This document shows positions 1 to 5,207 of a DNA stretch of 9,264 bases, in pieces (positions within the stretch are counted from its first letter, which is position 1; every line of letters begins with the position of its first letter). Location of the stretch: assembly GCA_001791465.1 (NCBI GenBank), contig MGER01000031.1, positions 1 through 9,264 on the forward strand, written 5' to 3'. A model generated the notes under the pieces. That model was given only the letters and a program-made list of their open reading frames with translations, did no database searches and was not told the origin of the DNA. Source of the stretch: Candidatus Uhrbacteria bacterium RIFCSPLOWO2_02_FULL_49_11. Its GTDB lineage: Bacteria; Patescibacteriota; Patescibacteriia; 2-02-FULL-49-11. A program made the position numbers and the translations under genes.

Positions 1-23
1 CCCTGCCTGTGGAGGGTTTTCTT
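1..23 (+). terminator. Possible right half of a terminator of an off-window gene
   Basis: CCCT (1-4) can pair with AGGG (13-16), and TTTTC follows. The stem may extend upstream beyond the window edge. The downstream arm GGAGGGTTTTCTT (11-23) recurs exactly at 127-139. This fits a rho-independent terminator, but half of it may be missing. Confidence 0.25.
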
Positions 24-160
24 CAATCGAGCACCTTCGCTGATGAGAGCGCTCTCATGCCTGCTCGCTCTCCGAGACGCTTTTTATTGCAGCCACTCCT
101 CGCTTGAGGTTAAGAGTTGAGAATGCGGAGGGTTTTCTTTAACGCCCATCCTCGCTTGGG
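11..160. repeat. Duplicated intergenic unit
   Basis: GGAGGGTTTTCTT occurs at 11-23 and 127-139. Each copy is followed about 10 nt later by a CCTTCGCT/CCTCGCTT-like block. TCCTCGCTTG recurs at 97-106 and 149-158. The 1-228 stretch therefore holds imperfect copies of one terminator-like unit and no convincing gene. Confidence 0.45.
43..85 (+). terminator. Palindrome and terminator-like hairpin
   Basis: 43-58 is a perfect 16-bp palindrome (ATGAGAGCGCTCTCAT). Its right part GCGCTCTC (49-56) can also pair, with one bulged C, with GAGACGC (74-80), which is followed by TTTTTATT. The second fold resembles a plus-strand rho-independent terminator for a gene left of the window. The palindrome alone could instead be a protein-binding site. 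Confidence 0.3.
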
Positions 161-181
161 GGGAGGAATTTTGTATTATAA

Positions 182-204
182 AAACCGCCTGTGGAGGGCG
201 GTTT
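182..204 (-). terminator. Rho-independent terminator of the PspC gene
   Basis: AAACCGCC (182-189) and GGCGGTTT (197-204) form a perfect 8-bp stem around a 7-nt loop. Read on the minus strand, the hairpin lies 24 bp past the pspC-like stop and continues into TTTTTATAA, a good U-tract. On the plus strand it is followed by CATTTTTG, so it may act in both directions. Confidence 0.75.
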
Positions 205-228
205 CATTTTTGATTTTTGTAGAAGCAG

Positions 229-582
229 TTATTGCGGACCCTTTTCATCTTGTTCATCCTCCTTCTTCTCCTTCGGCGCGTCTGGTTTGCTCTTCATCTC
301 CTCCACTGTTTTCTTGATTTCATGGACCACGGTTTCTGCTTTCTCCTTCATCTCCGCGCCTACTTGCGTGAAGTGCGCACGGTCAAGGTTTGCGTCTGCC
401 GCTCCTTCAAGGGGCACGATGACCCAGAGGACAAGATAAGCCAGCACGCCGAATCCCTGGAAAAGCGCAAGGAGCACGAAGGCAAGGCGGACGATGGTCG
501 GATCAATATTGAGATAGACCGCGAGCCCGCCGCACACGCCGGCGATCATTTTATTGTTGCGAGAACGGTATAGTTTTTTCAT
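229..582 (-). CDS. PspC-domain membrane protein
   Basis: A 117-aa protein with an N-terminal PspC domain (residues about 1-58). The hallmark opening [20 protein letters not shown] is followed by a Leu/Val-rich transmembrane segment (about residues 33-56) ending in VIVPLE. The C-terminal half (about 60-117) is a highly charged, probably helical cytoplasmic tail ending in a Lys/Glu/Asp run. In enterobacteria PspC is an inner-membrane regulator of the phage-shock (envelope stress) response. In many other bacteria stand-alone PspC proteins occur without the rest of the psp operon, as here, and their role is poorly defined. The start at 582 is fixed because the domain begins at residue 2. No Shine-Dalgarno site is visible. 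A strong terminator follows the gene, so it is probably transcribed alone or with the 73-aa gene upstream. Confidence 0.9.
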   Translation of the reverse strand: MKKLYRSRNNKMIAGVCGGLAVYLNIDPTIVRLAFVLLALFQGFGVLAYLVLWVIVPLEGAADANLDRAHFTQVGAEMKEKAETVVHEIKKTVEEMKSKPDAPKEKKEDEQDEKGPQ

Positions 583-596
583 ATAGTATGTTTTTA

Positions 597-629
597 GATT
601 TACACTGGTAATAGCGGATAAACACTGAT
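597..629 (-). repeat. Two direct copies of a 13-bp motif upstream of the PspC gene
   Basis: GATTTACACTGGT (597-609) and GATAAACACTGAT (617-629) match at 10 of 13 positions and start exactly 20 bp apart, about two helical turns. They lie 15-47 bp upstream of the PspC start. They could be operator sites for a regulator, or simply one more dispersed intergenic repeat. Confidence 0.4.
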
Positions 630-647
630 AAGAAGATTATTTAATCA

Positions 648-671
648 GGAAGAAGGTGGGTATATTCTTCC
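648..671 (-). terminator. Weak hairpin after the 73-aa gene
   Basis: GGAAGAA (648-654) and TTCTTCC (665-671) form a perfect 7-bp stem with a 10-nt loop, about 40 nt past the stop of the minus-strand 73-aa gene. The U-tract is poor (TGATTAAAT), so termination may be weak and read through into the PspC gene. Confidence 0.3.
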
Positions 672-709
672 GGATTGGTAGACTATTTCCCTATTTTAGG
701 TTTTGGAGG

Positions 710-931
710 TTATGAAGAATCTTTATCTATCGGCTGGTCAGCATCTTCATTTTCAGGAGTTTTTTCCTCGTCTTTTTCCCTAGCAGCTTCCATAGCCTTA
801 TCCATGGCTTCATCCATTATTTTATGGATGTGAGCTCCTGGCTCGCCCACTTCAGGATAATTTTTTGGTGGTTTTGGTGGAGGGATCTTCTCGTCTTCAG
901 GTGATGCTGCGCCTTCAGGATTTTTTTGCAT
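710..931 (-). CDS. Small charged hypothetical protein (73 aa)
   Basis: No family is recognised. The 73-aa product is highly polar and acidic. It has a proline-rich N-terminal third (PPPKPPKNYPEV, about residues 17-28), a central stretch that could form an amphipathic helix (about 33-53, with a repeated MDEAMDKAMEAA pattern), and an Asp/Glu-rich tail. There is no signal peptide or membrane segment, so it is probably cytosolic and largely disordered outside the helix. Support for it being real comes from a good minus-strand promoter ending 28 bp upstream of its ATG and from sharing the strand of the neighbouring PspC gene. No Shine-Dalgarno site is seen. It is divergent from aspS across a 127-bp gap. 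Confidence 0.6.
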   Translation of the reverse strand: MQKNPEGAASPEDEKIPPPKPPKNYPEVGEPGAHIHKIMDEAMDKAMEAAREKDEEKTPENEDADQPIDKDSS

Positions 932-959
932 AAGTTATATTTAAGTAGTAGGTAAGTAA

Positions 960-988
960 ATAATACTACATGAAGAAATATTTGTCGA
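960..988 (-). promoter_or_regulatory. Sigma70-type promoter of the 73-aa gene
   Basis: On the minus strand, TCGACA (988-983, 5/6 to consensus) and TATTAT (965-960, 5/6) are separated by exactly 17 bp. The predicted start near 953 gives a leader of about 20 nt without a Shine-Dalgarno site. Its -35 overlaps a weaker plus-strand candidate, TCGATA (985-990), 17 bp, GATAAT (1008-1013), that could fire towards aspS. Confidence 0.5.
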
Positions 989-1021
989 TAGAAAGCGGGC
1001 AGGCGCAGATAATGAGGATAT

Positions 1022-1050
1022 TTGAAATTATTCGCTTAACATGATAGGGT
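1022..1050 (+). promoter_or_regulatory. Extended -10 promoter of aspS
   Basis: TTGAAA (1022-1027, 5/6) and TAGGGT (1045-1050) are 17 bp apart, with an extended -10 TGA at 1042-1044. The -10 box itself is poor. The predicted start near 1057 is only about 2 nt before the aspS ATG, so the message would be essentially leaderless. Confidence 0.4.
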
Positions 1051-1058
1051 AATTATAT

Positions 1059-2459
1059 ATGGAGAGGACATTGGTCAGTGAAGCAAAAGACAAAACAGGG
1101 AGCGCGGCGCTTCTCAAAGGCTGGGTGCATGCGCGCCGGAATCTCGGAAAGATCGTGTTTTTTGACGTGCGCGACCGGAGCGGTTTGGTGCAGGCGGTGT
1201 GCGTGCCGAAGGAGCTTGATGCCGCGTCGGTGGAGGCAATGAAGAACATCAGGCCGGAGTGGGTGGTGGAAATCGAAGGCGTGGTGCAGATGAGGCAGGA
1301 GAAGGACGTGAATCCCCTCATCCCCACCGGCAAGATAGAAGTCCTTGCAAAGCGCGTGGCAGTCCTCAATGAAGCGAAAACCCCTCCGTTTGAAATAGAC
1401 AAAGACACGAAAGGGATTTCCGAGGAGCTGCGCCTGAAGTACCGCTACCTTGATCTGCGCAGCGACCGGATGCAGAGGAATATTAGATTAAGGGACAGGG
1501 TGATATCCTTTTTCCGTGATTACATGCGCCGCAGTGGATTTGTGGAGATCGAAACTCCTATTCTAATGAAAGGGACACCCGAGGGCGCGCGCGAGTATGT
1601 CGTACCATCCCGTGTTTATAAAGGCAGCTTCTTTGTATTGCCGCAATCGCCTCAACAATTTAAGCAGCTTGCCATGGTTGCCGGATTTGAACGCTATTTC
1701 CAGATCGCGCGCTGTTTTCGCGACGAGGATCAGCGCGGCGACCGCCAGCCTGAATTCACGCAGCTTGATTTTGAGATGTCATTTGTTGAACGGGAGGACG
1801 TGTTGCTTTATACCGAAGAAATGCTCATGGCTCTTATCAGAGAAATGTTTCCCGCGAAGCATTTGAGCGCGGCGCCATTTCCGCGCATGACGTGGCATGA
1901 GGCGATGGAGAGGTATGGATCGGATAAGCCGGATTTACGTCAAGATAAAAATGATCCGCATGAGCTTGCATTCGCGTGGGTGTTGGATTTTCCTATGTTT
2001 GAGAGGCTTGAGGACGGCGCGATTCAGGCAATGCACCATCCATTCTGTTCAATACACCCAGATGATATGGAGAAACTCGACACTGATCCGATGAGCGTAC
2101 GGGCGAACGCGTATGATTTGGTGTTGAACGGCTACGAGCTTTCAAGCGGCAGTATTCGGATTCATCAGCGCGGATTGCAAAATAAAATTTTTAAATTATT
2201 GGGATTGCCGGATGAAGAAATTAAAGAACGTTTCGGCCATATTCTCGATGCGTTTGAGTATGGCGCACCGCCGCACGGCGGTTTTGCGCCGGGCATCGAC
2301 AGGATTGTAATGCTGCTCGCGGGAGAGCCTAATATTCGCGAGGTCATCGCGTTTCCCAAAACAAGCGACGCGCGCGATCTGATGATGGGAGCGCCGTCTG
2401 CCATAAGCCAGAAGCAGTTGGACGAATTGGGAATCAAGGTAGTGGGCGATGAAGAGTGA
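1059..2459 (+). CDS. aspS: Aspartyl-tRNA synthetase, GAD-less bacterial type
   Basis: This class II synthetase charges tRNA-Asp with aspartate. Residues about 18-105 form the OB-fold anticodon-binding domain (GWVHARRNLGKIVFFDVRDR). The catalytic core follows with motif 1 (FVEIETPIL, 161-169), the flipping-loop region TPEGAREY (173-180), motif 2 (FRDEDQRGDRQPEFTQLDFE, 220-239), RYGSDKPDLR (285-294) and motif 3 with Arg415 (GIDRIVMLL). These signatures are bacterial, yet the protein has 466 residues against roughly 590 usual. Only about 12 residues join Arg294 to the WVLDFPMFE block (from 307), so the bacterial GAD insertion domain is absent, while everything around it is intact. Leu29 sits where, from memory, non-discriminating enzymes often carry His, which hints at tRNA-Asp specificity (weak). 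It ends in TGA. No Shine-Dalgarno site is seen. Confidence 0.97.
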   Translation: MERTLVSEAKDKTGSAALLKGWVHARRNLGKIVFFDVRDRSGLVQAVCVPKELDAASVEAMKNIRPEWVVEIEGVVQMRQEKDVNPLIPTGKIEVLAKRVAVLNEAKTPPFEIDKDTKGISEELRLKYRYLDLRSDRMQRNIRLRDRVISFFRDYMRRSGFVEIETPILMKGTPEGAREYVVPSRVYKGSFFVLPQSPQQFKQLAMVAGFERYFQIARCFRDEDQRGDRQPEFTQLDFEMSFVEREDVLLYTEEMLMALIREMFPAKHLSAAPFPRMTWHEAMERYGSDKPDLRQDKNDPHELAFAWVLDFPMFERLEDGAIQAMHHPFCSIHPDDMEKLDTDPMSVRANAYDLVLNGYELSSGSIRIHQRGLQNKIFKLLGLPDEEIKERFGHILDAFEYGAPPHGGFAPGIDRIVMLLAGEPNIREVIAFPKTSDARDLMMGAPSAISQKQLDELGIKVVGDEE

Positions 2460-2470
2460 AATTGGGATAT

Positions 2471-2488
2471 AGAAGTTGGAATCTGGAA
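2471..2488 (+). repeat. Dispersed repeat, GAAGTT(R)GAATCTGGA family
   Basis: GAAGTTGGAATCTGGA (2472-2487) matches GAAGTTAGAATCTGGA (2899-2914) at 15 of 16 positions. Both copies lie at the 3' flank of a gene, and the second supplies a stop codon. Confidence 0.6.
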
Positions 2489-2520
2489 ATATGCGGACTG
2501 GAATGCAGGAAAAAAGTCGT

Positions 2521-2550
2521 TTGGAGTATTCAGAGGGAATATTGTATAAT
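2521..2550 (+). promoter_or_regulatory. Strong sigma70-type promoter of the winged-helix-like gene
   Basis: TTGGAG (2521-2526, 4/6) and a perfect TATAAT (2545-2550) are spaced by 18 bp. Transcription would start near 2557, placing GTG 2559 at about +3 and ATG 2562 at about +6. The transcript would be nearly leaderless. Confidence 0.65.
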
Positions 2551-2561
2551 GAAGGCGTGTG

Positions 2562-2906
2562 ATGCGCCTTTCTTTGTTGCAGAAATACATACTTCGCACG
2601 GTCTATGAGGGCCGTCTGAAGCGGTTCCCGAGGGATCGGTTTGTGCAATATTACGCGGAAGAACGCGGAACGTCACGCGTGGCAATAACGCGGAAACGCG
2701 CGGAAGGCAATGATGCGGTGAATGCGATTACAAAGAGCGTTGAGCGTTTAATTGATAAGGAGTTGATGGTAGGCTATGGCGTGCGCACGCCGCACAAGTG
2801 GTATATCCATGAGGTAGGGCTGACTGCGAAGGGGAAAAAAGCTGCTAAGAGACTTAGAGGAGAGCAACAGGAATTACCATTGAAGAAGAAAGAATCTGGA
2901 AGTTAG
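2562..2906 (+). CDS. Small winged-helix-like protein, probable DNA-binding regulator
   Basis: The product is 114 aa, basic, with no signal peptide or membrane segment. An N-terminal helical region (about 1-35) is followed by a helix ending in TKSVERLIDKELMVGYG (about 58-74). A beta-wing-like stretch (HKWYIHEVGLTAKGKKAAK, about 78-96) follows, whose GLTAKG turn is common at the wing end of MarR/PadR-like winged helices. DNA binding is therefore inferred, and its target is unknown. ATG 2562 is chosen; GTG 2559, one codon earlier, is possible and would sit exactly 8 nt from the -10 box. The last residues (ESGS) and the TAG stop are encoded by a dispersed repeat (2891-2914), so the C-terminus looks eroded by repeat insertion. 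Confidence 0.75.
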   Translation: MRLSLLQKYILRTVYEGRLKRFPRDRFVQYYAEERGTSRVAITRKRAEGNDAVNAITKSVERLIDKELMVGYGVRTPHKWYIHEVGLTAKGKKAAKRLRGEQQELPLKKKESGS

Positions 2907-2914
2907 AATCTGGA
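2891..2914 (+). repeat. Dispersed repeat covering a gene's stop codon
   Basis: Two AGAATCTGGA units (2891-2900 and 2905-2914) flank AGTT. The unit spans the last codons and the TAG stop (2904-2906) of the winged-helix-like gene and matches the copy after aspS at 2472-2487. Confidence 0.6.
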
Positions 2915-2948
2915 GCACGACGTATTCTTTATTCTAAATTTTGACTTC

Positions 2949-2954
2949 TATATT
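2949..2954 (+). promoter_or_regulatory. -10 element of the YbaK-like gene
   Basis: TATATT (5/6 to TATAAT) ends 8 nt before the ATG at 2963, the spacing expected for a leaderless transcript and the same as at aspS. No good -35 lies 16-18 bp upstream; TTGACT at 2941-2946 is too close. Confidence 0.35.
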
Positions 2955-2962
2955 CTTACAAT

Positions 2963-3508
2963 ATGTCTATTCCAAAAAAACTCTTAAATTATTTACAGCA
3001 GAAAAAGGCGAAGTATGAGGTGCGTGAGCATAAGACCGTGTTTACCGCGTGGGATTTGGCGCAGACGCTGCATAAGAAGCCAAAAGAAATTATGAAGACC
3101 GTGGTGGTGAAGCTCAACGGCAAGGAGCCGGTGCTCGTCCTGCTCACCGCAGACCAACTGCTTGATAAGAAGAAATTCCTGAATACAGTGAACGCGTGGA
3201 TCACGGCGCCGCGCGCGCCGGAGGCCGCCGTGGCGTTGAAAGAAAGGCTCCATGGCAAAGCGCGCTCCCTGGTGTTTGCTGAAGAGCGCTGGTTGCGCGA
3301 GAAAGTTTTGGGCAAGCCCGGCGCCACGCCGCCGTTCGGCGAGGTGGTGAAAATGCCGGTGTTCGCCGACCGGCAGGCCATGGCGCCCAAAATGCTTTTG
3401 CTTAATTCCGGAAGCTATGAAAACTCTCTTAGTATAAGCAATGTTGAGTTTAAGAAGTTGGTGCAGGTAGTGGAGGGAAGGTTTGGAATGATGAGGAAAG
3501 ATAAATGA
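2963..3508 (+). CDS. YbaK/ProX-type aminoacyl-tRNA deacylase
   Basis: A 181-aa, single-domain protein of the YbaK/EbsC superfamily. Such proteins hydrolyse mischarged aminoacyl-tRNAs in trans in the cytosol (for example Cys-tRNA-Pro or Ala-tRNA-Pro), complementing synthetase editing. Supporting features are the N-terminal helix with YEVREHKTVFTAWDLAQ (residues 18-34), the conserved lysine in IMKTVVVK (Lys45, matching the essential lysine of YbaK as I recall it), and the glycine-rich substrate loop GATPPFG (120-126). The C-terminal NSGSYENSLSISNVEF block (about 151-166) is where the family carries its last strands. The exact substrate cannot be assigned. It follows aspS and the winged-helix-like gene on the same strand, with no Shine-Dalgarno site. 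Its TGA stop lies in the first bases of an intergenic repeat (from 3504). Confidence 0.88.
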   Translation: MSIPKKLLNYLQQKKAKYEVREHKTVFTAWDLAQTLHKKPKEIMKTVVVKLNGKEPVLVLLTADQLLDKKKFLNTVNAWITAPRAPEAAVALKERLHGKARSLVFAEERWLREKVLGKPGATPPFGEVVKMPVFADRQAMAPKMLLLNSGSYENSLSISNVEFKKLVQVVEGRFGMMRKDK

Positions 3509-3565
3509 CAAATTTCAAAATCCAAATATCAAACTTTGACATTTGAACTTTGGATTTTGAACTTT
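3504..3565. repeat. TTCAAAATCCAAA inverted repeat between the YbaK-like gene and scpA
   Basis: TTCAAAATCCAAA (3514-3526) and TTTGGATTTTGAA (3549-3561) are a perfect 13-bp inverted repeat. A second arm TCAAA/TTTGA (3529-3533/3542-3546) nests inside. The element belongs to the same family as 4296-4345 and 4498-4519. The long AT-rich hairpin could act as a weak terminator or mRNA stabiliser. Confidence 0.65.
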
Positions 3566-3573
3566 ATTGATTT

Positions 3574-4326
3574 ATGGCAGTATTTGAAGGGAGTAAGGTA
3601 GATTTTAATATTAGCTTAGAGAAATTCGACGGTCCCTTGGACCTTCTCTTAAAATTGATAGAGCAGGAAAAGCTGTCGATAACCGAAGTGGCGATTGCGC
3701 ATGTGACGGAACAATACCTGAAGGTCATACGGGAGACGGAAGGAGGGATGCATCCAGAATTGCTGGCGGATTTCCTCGTGGTCGCGGCAAAGCTCCTTTT
3801 TTACAAATCGCGCGCGCTGTTTCCCCAATTAAACGTTGCAGAGGAAGAAGGGGAAAGTTTGGAATACCAATTAAGGCTTTATCAGAAATTCGTGGAGGCG
3901 TCCAGAGCGATTGAGAGACTTTTCCACCGGCGGCATTATGCGTTTGCGCGCGAACGCCTCGGCGGGCAGACGGAAACCGTGTTCGCGCCGCCTGTCCATC
4001 TCAAGCCTGACCGGATGCACGCGATCATGCTGCAGGTACTGAAGAGCCTTGAGCCGATAGTGAAAGTGCCGAAGACGATCATTAGAAGGATGTTTTCCCT
4101 GCGCGATACCATACGCAGGATTGAGGAATTGCTGTCTGGCCATGAACAAATGCGGTTCGGGTCGTTTTTAAACGGCGCGCAGAATCGCACGGAAGTCGTG
4201 GTGACGTTTTTGGCGCTTCTGGAGCTGGTGAAACAGCGCACGGTGGTTGTCACGCAGGAGGGGATGTTTGAAGAGATGACAATAGTGAGAATGACAAATG
4301 ACAAAGTTCAAAATCCAAATCAATGA
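3574..4326 (+). CDS. scpA: Segregation and condensation protein A
   Basis: ScpA (250 aa) is the kleisin that bridges the heads of SMC and recruits ScpB, forming the condensin that compacts and segregates the chromosome. The N-terminal SMC-neck-binding region carries the family signature FDGPLDLLLKLIEQEKLSI (18-36), followed by TEQYL, LADFLVVAAKLLFYKSRALFP (about 64-84) and a YQLRLYQKF segment. The C-terminal winged helix, which contacts the SMC head, covers about 186-240 (TEVVVTFLALLELVKQRTVVV). The length is normal for the family. The last ten residues (TNDKVQNPNQ) and the TGA stop come from a 25-bp repeat unit (4296-4345), so the native C-terminus was probably near IVRM. scpB follows after 200 bp, unusually far, because repeats have accumulated between them. 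No Shine-Dalgarno site is seen. Confidence 0.95.
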   Translation: MAVFEGSKVDFNISLEKFDGPLDLLLKLIEQEKLSITEVAIAHVTEQYLKVIRETEGGMHPELLADFLVVAAKLLFYKSRALFPQLNVAEEEGESLEYQLRLYQKFVEASRAIERLFHRRHYAFARERLGGQTETVFAPPVHLKPDRMHAIMLQVLKSLEPIVKVPKTIIRRMFSLRDTIRRIEELLSGHEQMRFGSFLNGAQNRTEVVVTFLALLELVKQRTVVVTQEGMFEEMTIVRMTNDKVQNPNQ

Positions 4327-4345
4327 CAAAGTTCAAAGTTCAAAT
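4296..4345 (+). repeat. 25-bp tandem repeat (two units) at the end of scpA
   Basis: Units 4296-4320 and 4321-4345 share the AATGACAAAGTTCAAA start and differ mainly at AATCC versus GTT near the end. They belong to the same family as 3504-3527. The first unit is translated as the tail of ScpA and the second supplies its stop. Confidence 0.75.
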
Positions 4346-4347
4346 AA

Positions 4348-4383
4348 CCCTTCGACTATCATGGTGAGCCGAGTCGAACCATC
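4348..4383. repeat. TTCGACT...AGTCGAA palindromic repeat, copy 1
   Basis: TTCGACT (4351-4357) pairs with AGTCGAA (4372-4378), and ATGGT (4361-4365) with ACCAT (4378-4382). TCATGGTGAGCCGAGTCGAA (4359-4378) is shared with 6209-6228 apart from one base. It resembles dispersed palindromes common in uncultured bacterial genomes. Confidence 0.7.
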
Positions 4384-4394
4384 ATTTGGCATTT

Positions 4395-4497
4395 GCCTGC
4401 CCGCCATAGCCGATAATCAAGACATGATTAGTAGAATACGGTTAAAACTTAACAATGAGATTAGGTTATAAATCAATGACAGGCTTTGGCAGGCGGG
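4395..4497 (-). mobile_element. 103-bp hairpin-ended element between scpA and scpB
   Basis: The ends GCCTGCCCGCCATAGCC (4395-4411) and AGGCTTTGGCAGGCGGG (4481-4497) pair in one register. Across 4395-4411 against 4482-4498 there are 14 of 17 pairs, including one G-U. In reverse orientation the ends match those around the inner tRNA-Thr: 16/17 to 8100-8116, and 15/17 to the first 17 nt of 7957-7975. The interior (4412-4480) is AT-rich and has no recognisable gene or tRNA. It looks like a non-autonomous element, but no target duplication or transposase is visible. Confidence 0.5.
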
Positions 4498-4519
4498 AAC
4501 TTTGAGCTTTGAACTTTTT
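4498..4519 (-). repeat. TTCAAA-family repeat before scpB
   Basis: Read on the minus strand, this AT-rich block (AAAGTTCAAAGCTCAAAGTT) is a copy of the family at 4296-4345, in opposite orientation. It runs to within 7 nt of the scpB ATG. Confidence 0.5.
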
Positions 4520-4526
4520 CAATACT

Positions 4527-5111
4527 ATGTCCTTAGTATCCCAAATTGAATCTCTCCTCTTCATTTCCAACCGGCCGCTGACGCCGCGCAAGCTGGCGGA
4601 ATTGCTGGAAGCGAAACCCGATGAGGTCGCAGCGGCGCTTGAGTCTTTAAGGGAAGCCACGAACGGCGGGGAGAGAGGGGTGGCGCTGGTGAAGGCGGGG
4701 GAATCCTACCAGTTCGCCACGCGCGGCGAGCACGCGAAACTGGTTGCGGCATTCGTGAAGGACGAATTGGTCGGCGAGATGACGCGGCCGCAGCTGGAGA
4801 CGCTCACCATCGTCGCCTATCGCGGGCCGGTCGCGAAGTCGGAGTTGGAGCGCATCCGCGGCGTGAATTGCAGCTTGATATTGCGGAACCTTATGATCCG
4901 CGGTTTGGTAGAAACGGTGGACGGGCAGAGCGGCTCGCAGGATTCCCTCGCGCAGCTTCTCATACGCTACCGAGTTACCCACGAATTTTTAAGATTCCTC
5001 GGTTTAACCTCGGTTGAGCAATTGCCCTCATACCAAGAGCTTTCAAAACACGAATATCTGGAAGCGATGAAGCAACAAGATGTATCGCCGACGGCGCCAA
5101 CAAGCCTATAG
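4527..5111 (+). CDS. scpB: Segregation and condensation protein B
   Basis: ScpB (194 aa) dimerises and binds the middle of ScpA within the SMC-ScpAB condensin. It consists of two winged-helix domains. The first starts at SQIESLLFISNRPLTPRKLAELL (about 5-27). The second holds the conserved LETLTIVAYRGPVAKSELERIRGV block (about 91-114) and LILRNLMIRGLVE (118-130). The segment after that carries YRVTHEFLRFLGLTSVEQLP, also typical of the family. ATG 4527 is chosen because it fits the family N-terminus; an in-frame TTG at 4509 would only add residues encoded by a repeat. The acidic and Thr/Pro-rich tail is short. The partner gene scpA lies 200 bp upstream, across repeats. Confidence 0.95.
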   Translation: MSLVSQIESLLFISNRPLTPRKLAELLEAKPDEVAAALESLREATNGGERGVALVKAGESYQFATRGEHAKLVAAFVKDELVGEMTRPQLETLTIVAYRGPVAKSELERIRGVNCSLILRNLMIRGLVETVDGQSGSQDSLAQLLIRYRVTHEFLRFLGLTSVEQLPSYQELSKHEYLEAMKQQDVSPTAPTSL

Positions 5112-5123
5112 AGAAATTGTTAG

Positions 5124-5129
5124 TATAAT
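5124..5129 (+). promoter_or_regulatory. Perfect TATAAT upstream of the D-Ala-D-Ala carboxypeptidase gene
   Basis: A consensus -10 hexamer lies 12 bp after the scpB stop and 78 bp before the next ATG. No -35 match is present at 16-18 bp. If used, it gives a leader of about 70 nt that contains the 7-bp repeat array. Confidence 0.3.
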
Positions 5130-5166
5130 AATCCCAATAACCAATCGAATATAAAATTACCGAATT

Positions 5167-5194
5167 TTTAGAATTTAGAATTTAGAATTTAGAA
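5167..5194 (+). repeat. TTTAGAA x4 tandem repeat
   Basis: Four perfect copies of a 7-bp unit end 13 bp before the start codon at 5208. Each copy contains TAGAAT, a 5/6 match to the -10 consensus. Confidence 0.85.
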
Positions 5195-5207
5195 TTTTCA
5201 CCTAGGT

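Noticed and set aside
117..573. Plus-strand open frames opposite the PspC gene
   Set aside because: They are antisense to a clear PspC domain protein and their translations are Phe/Ser/Leu-rich without any family signature.
583..611. TTACCA-N17-TACTAT as the PspC promoter (minus strand)
   Set aside because: The -10 box abuts the ATG, so transcription would begin inside the gene, while the PspC domain starts at residue 2.
2993..3511. 172-aa minus-strand open frame opposite the YbaK-like gene
   Set aside because: His/Arg-rich translation with no motif; the plus strand encodes a clear deacylase with its conserved lysine and GATPPFG loop.
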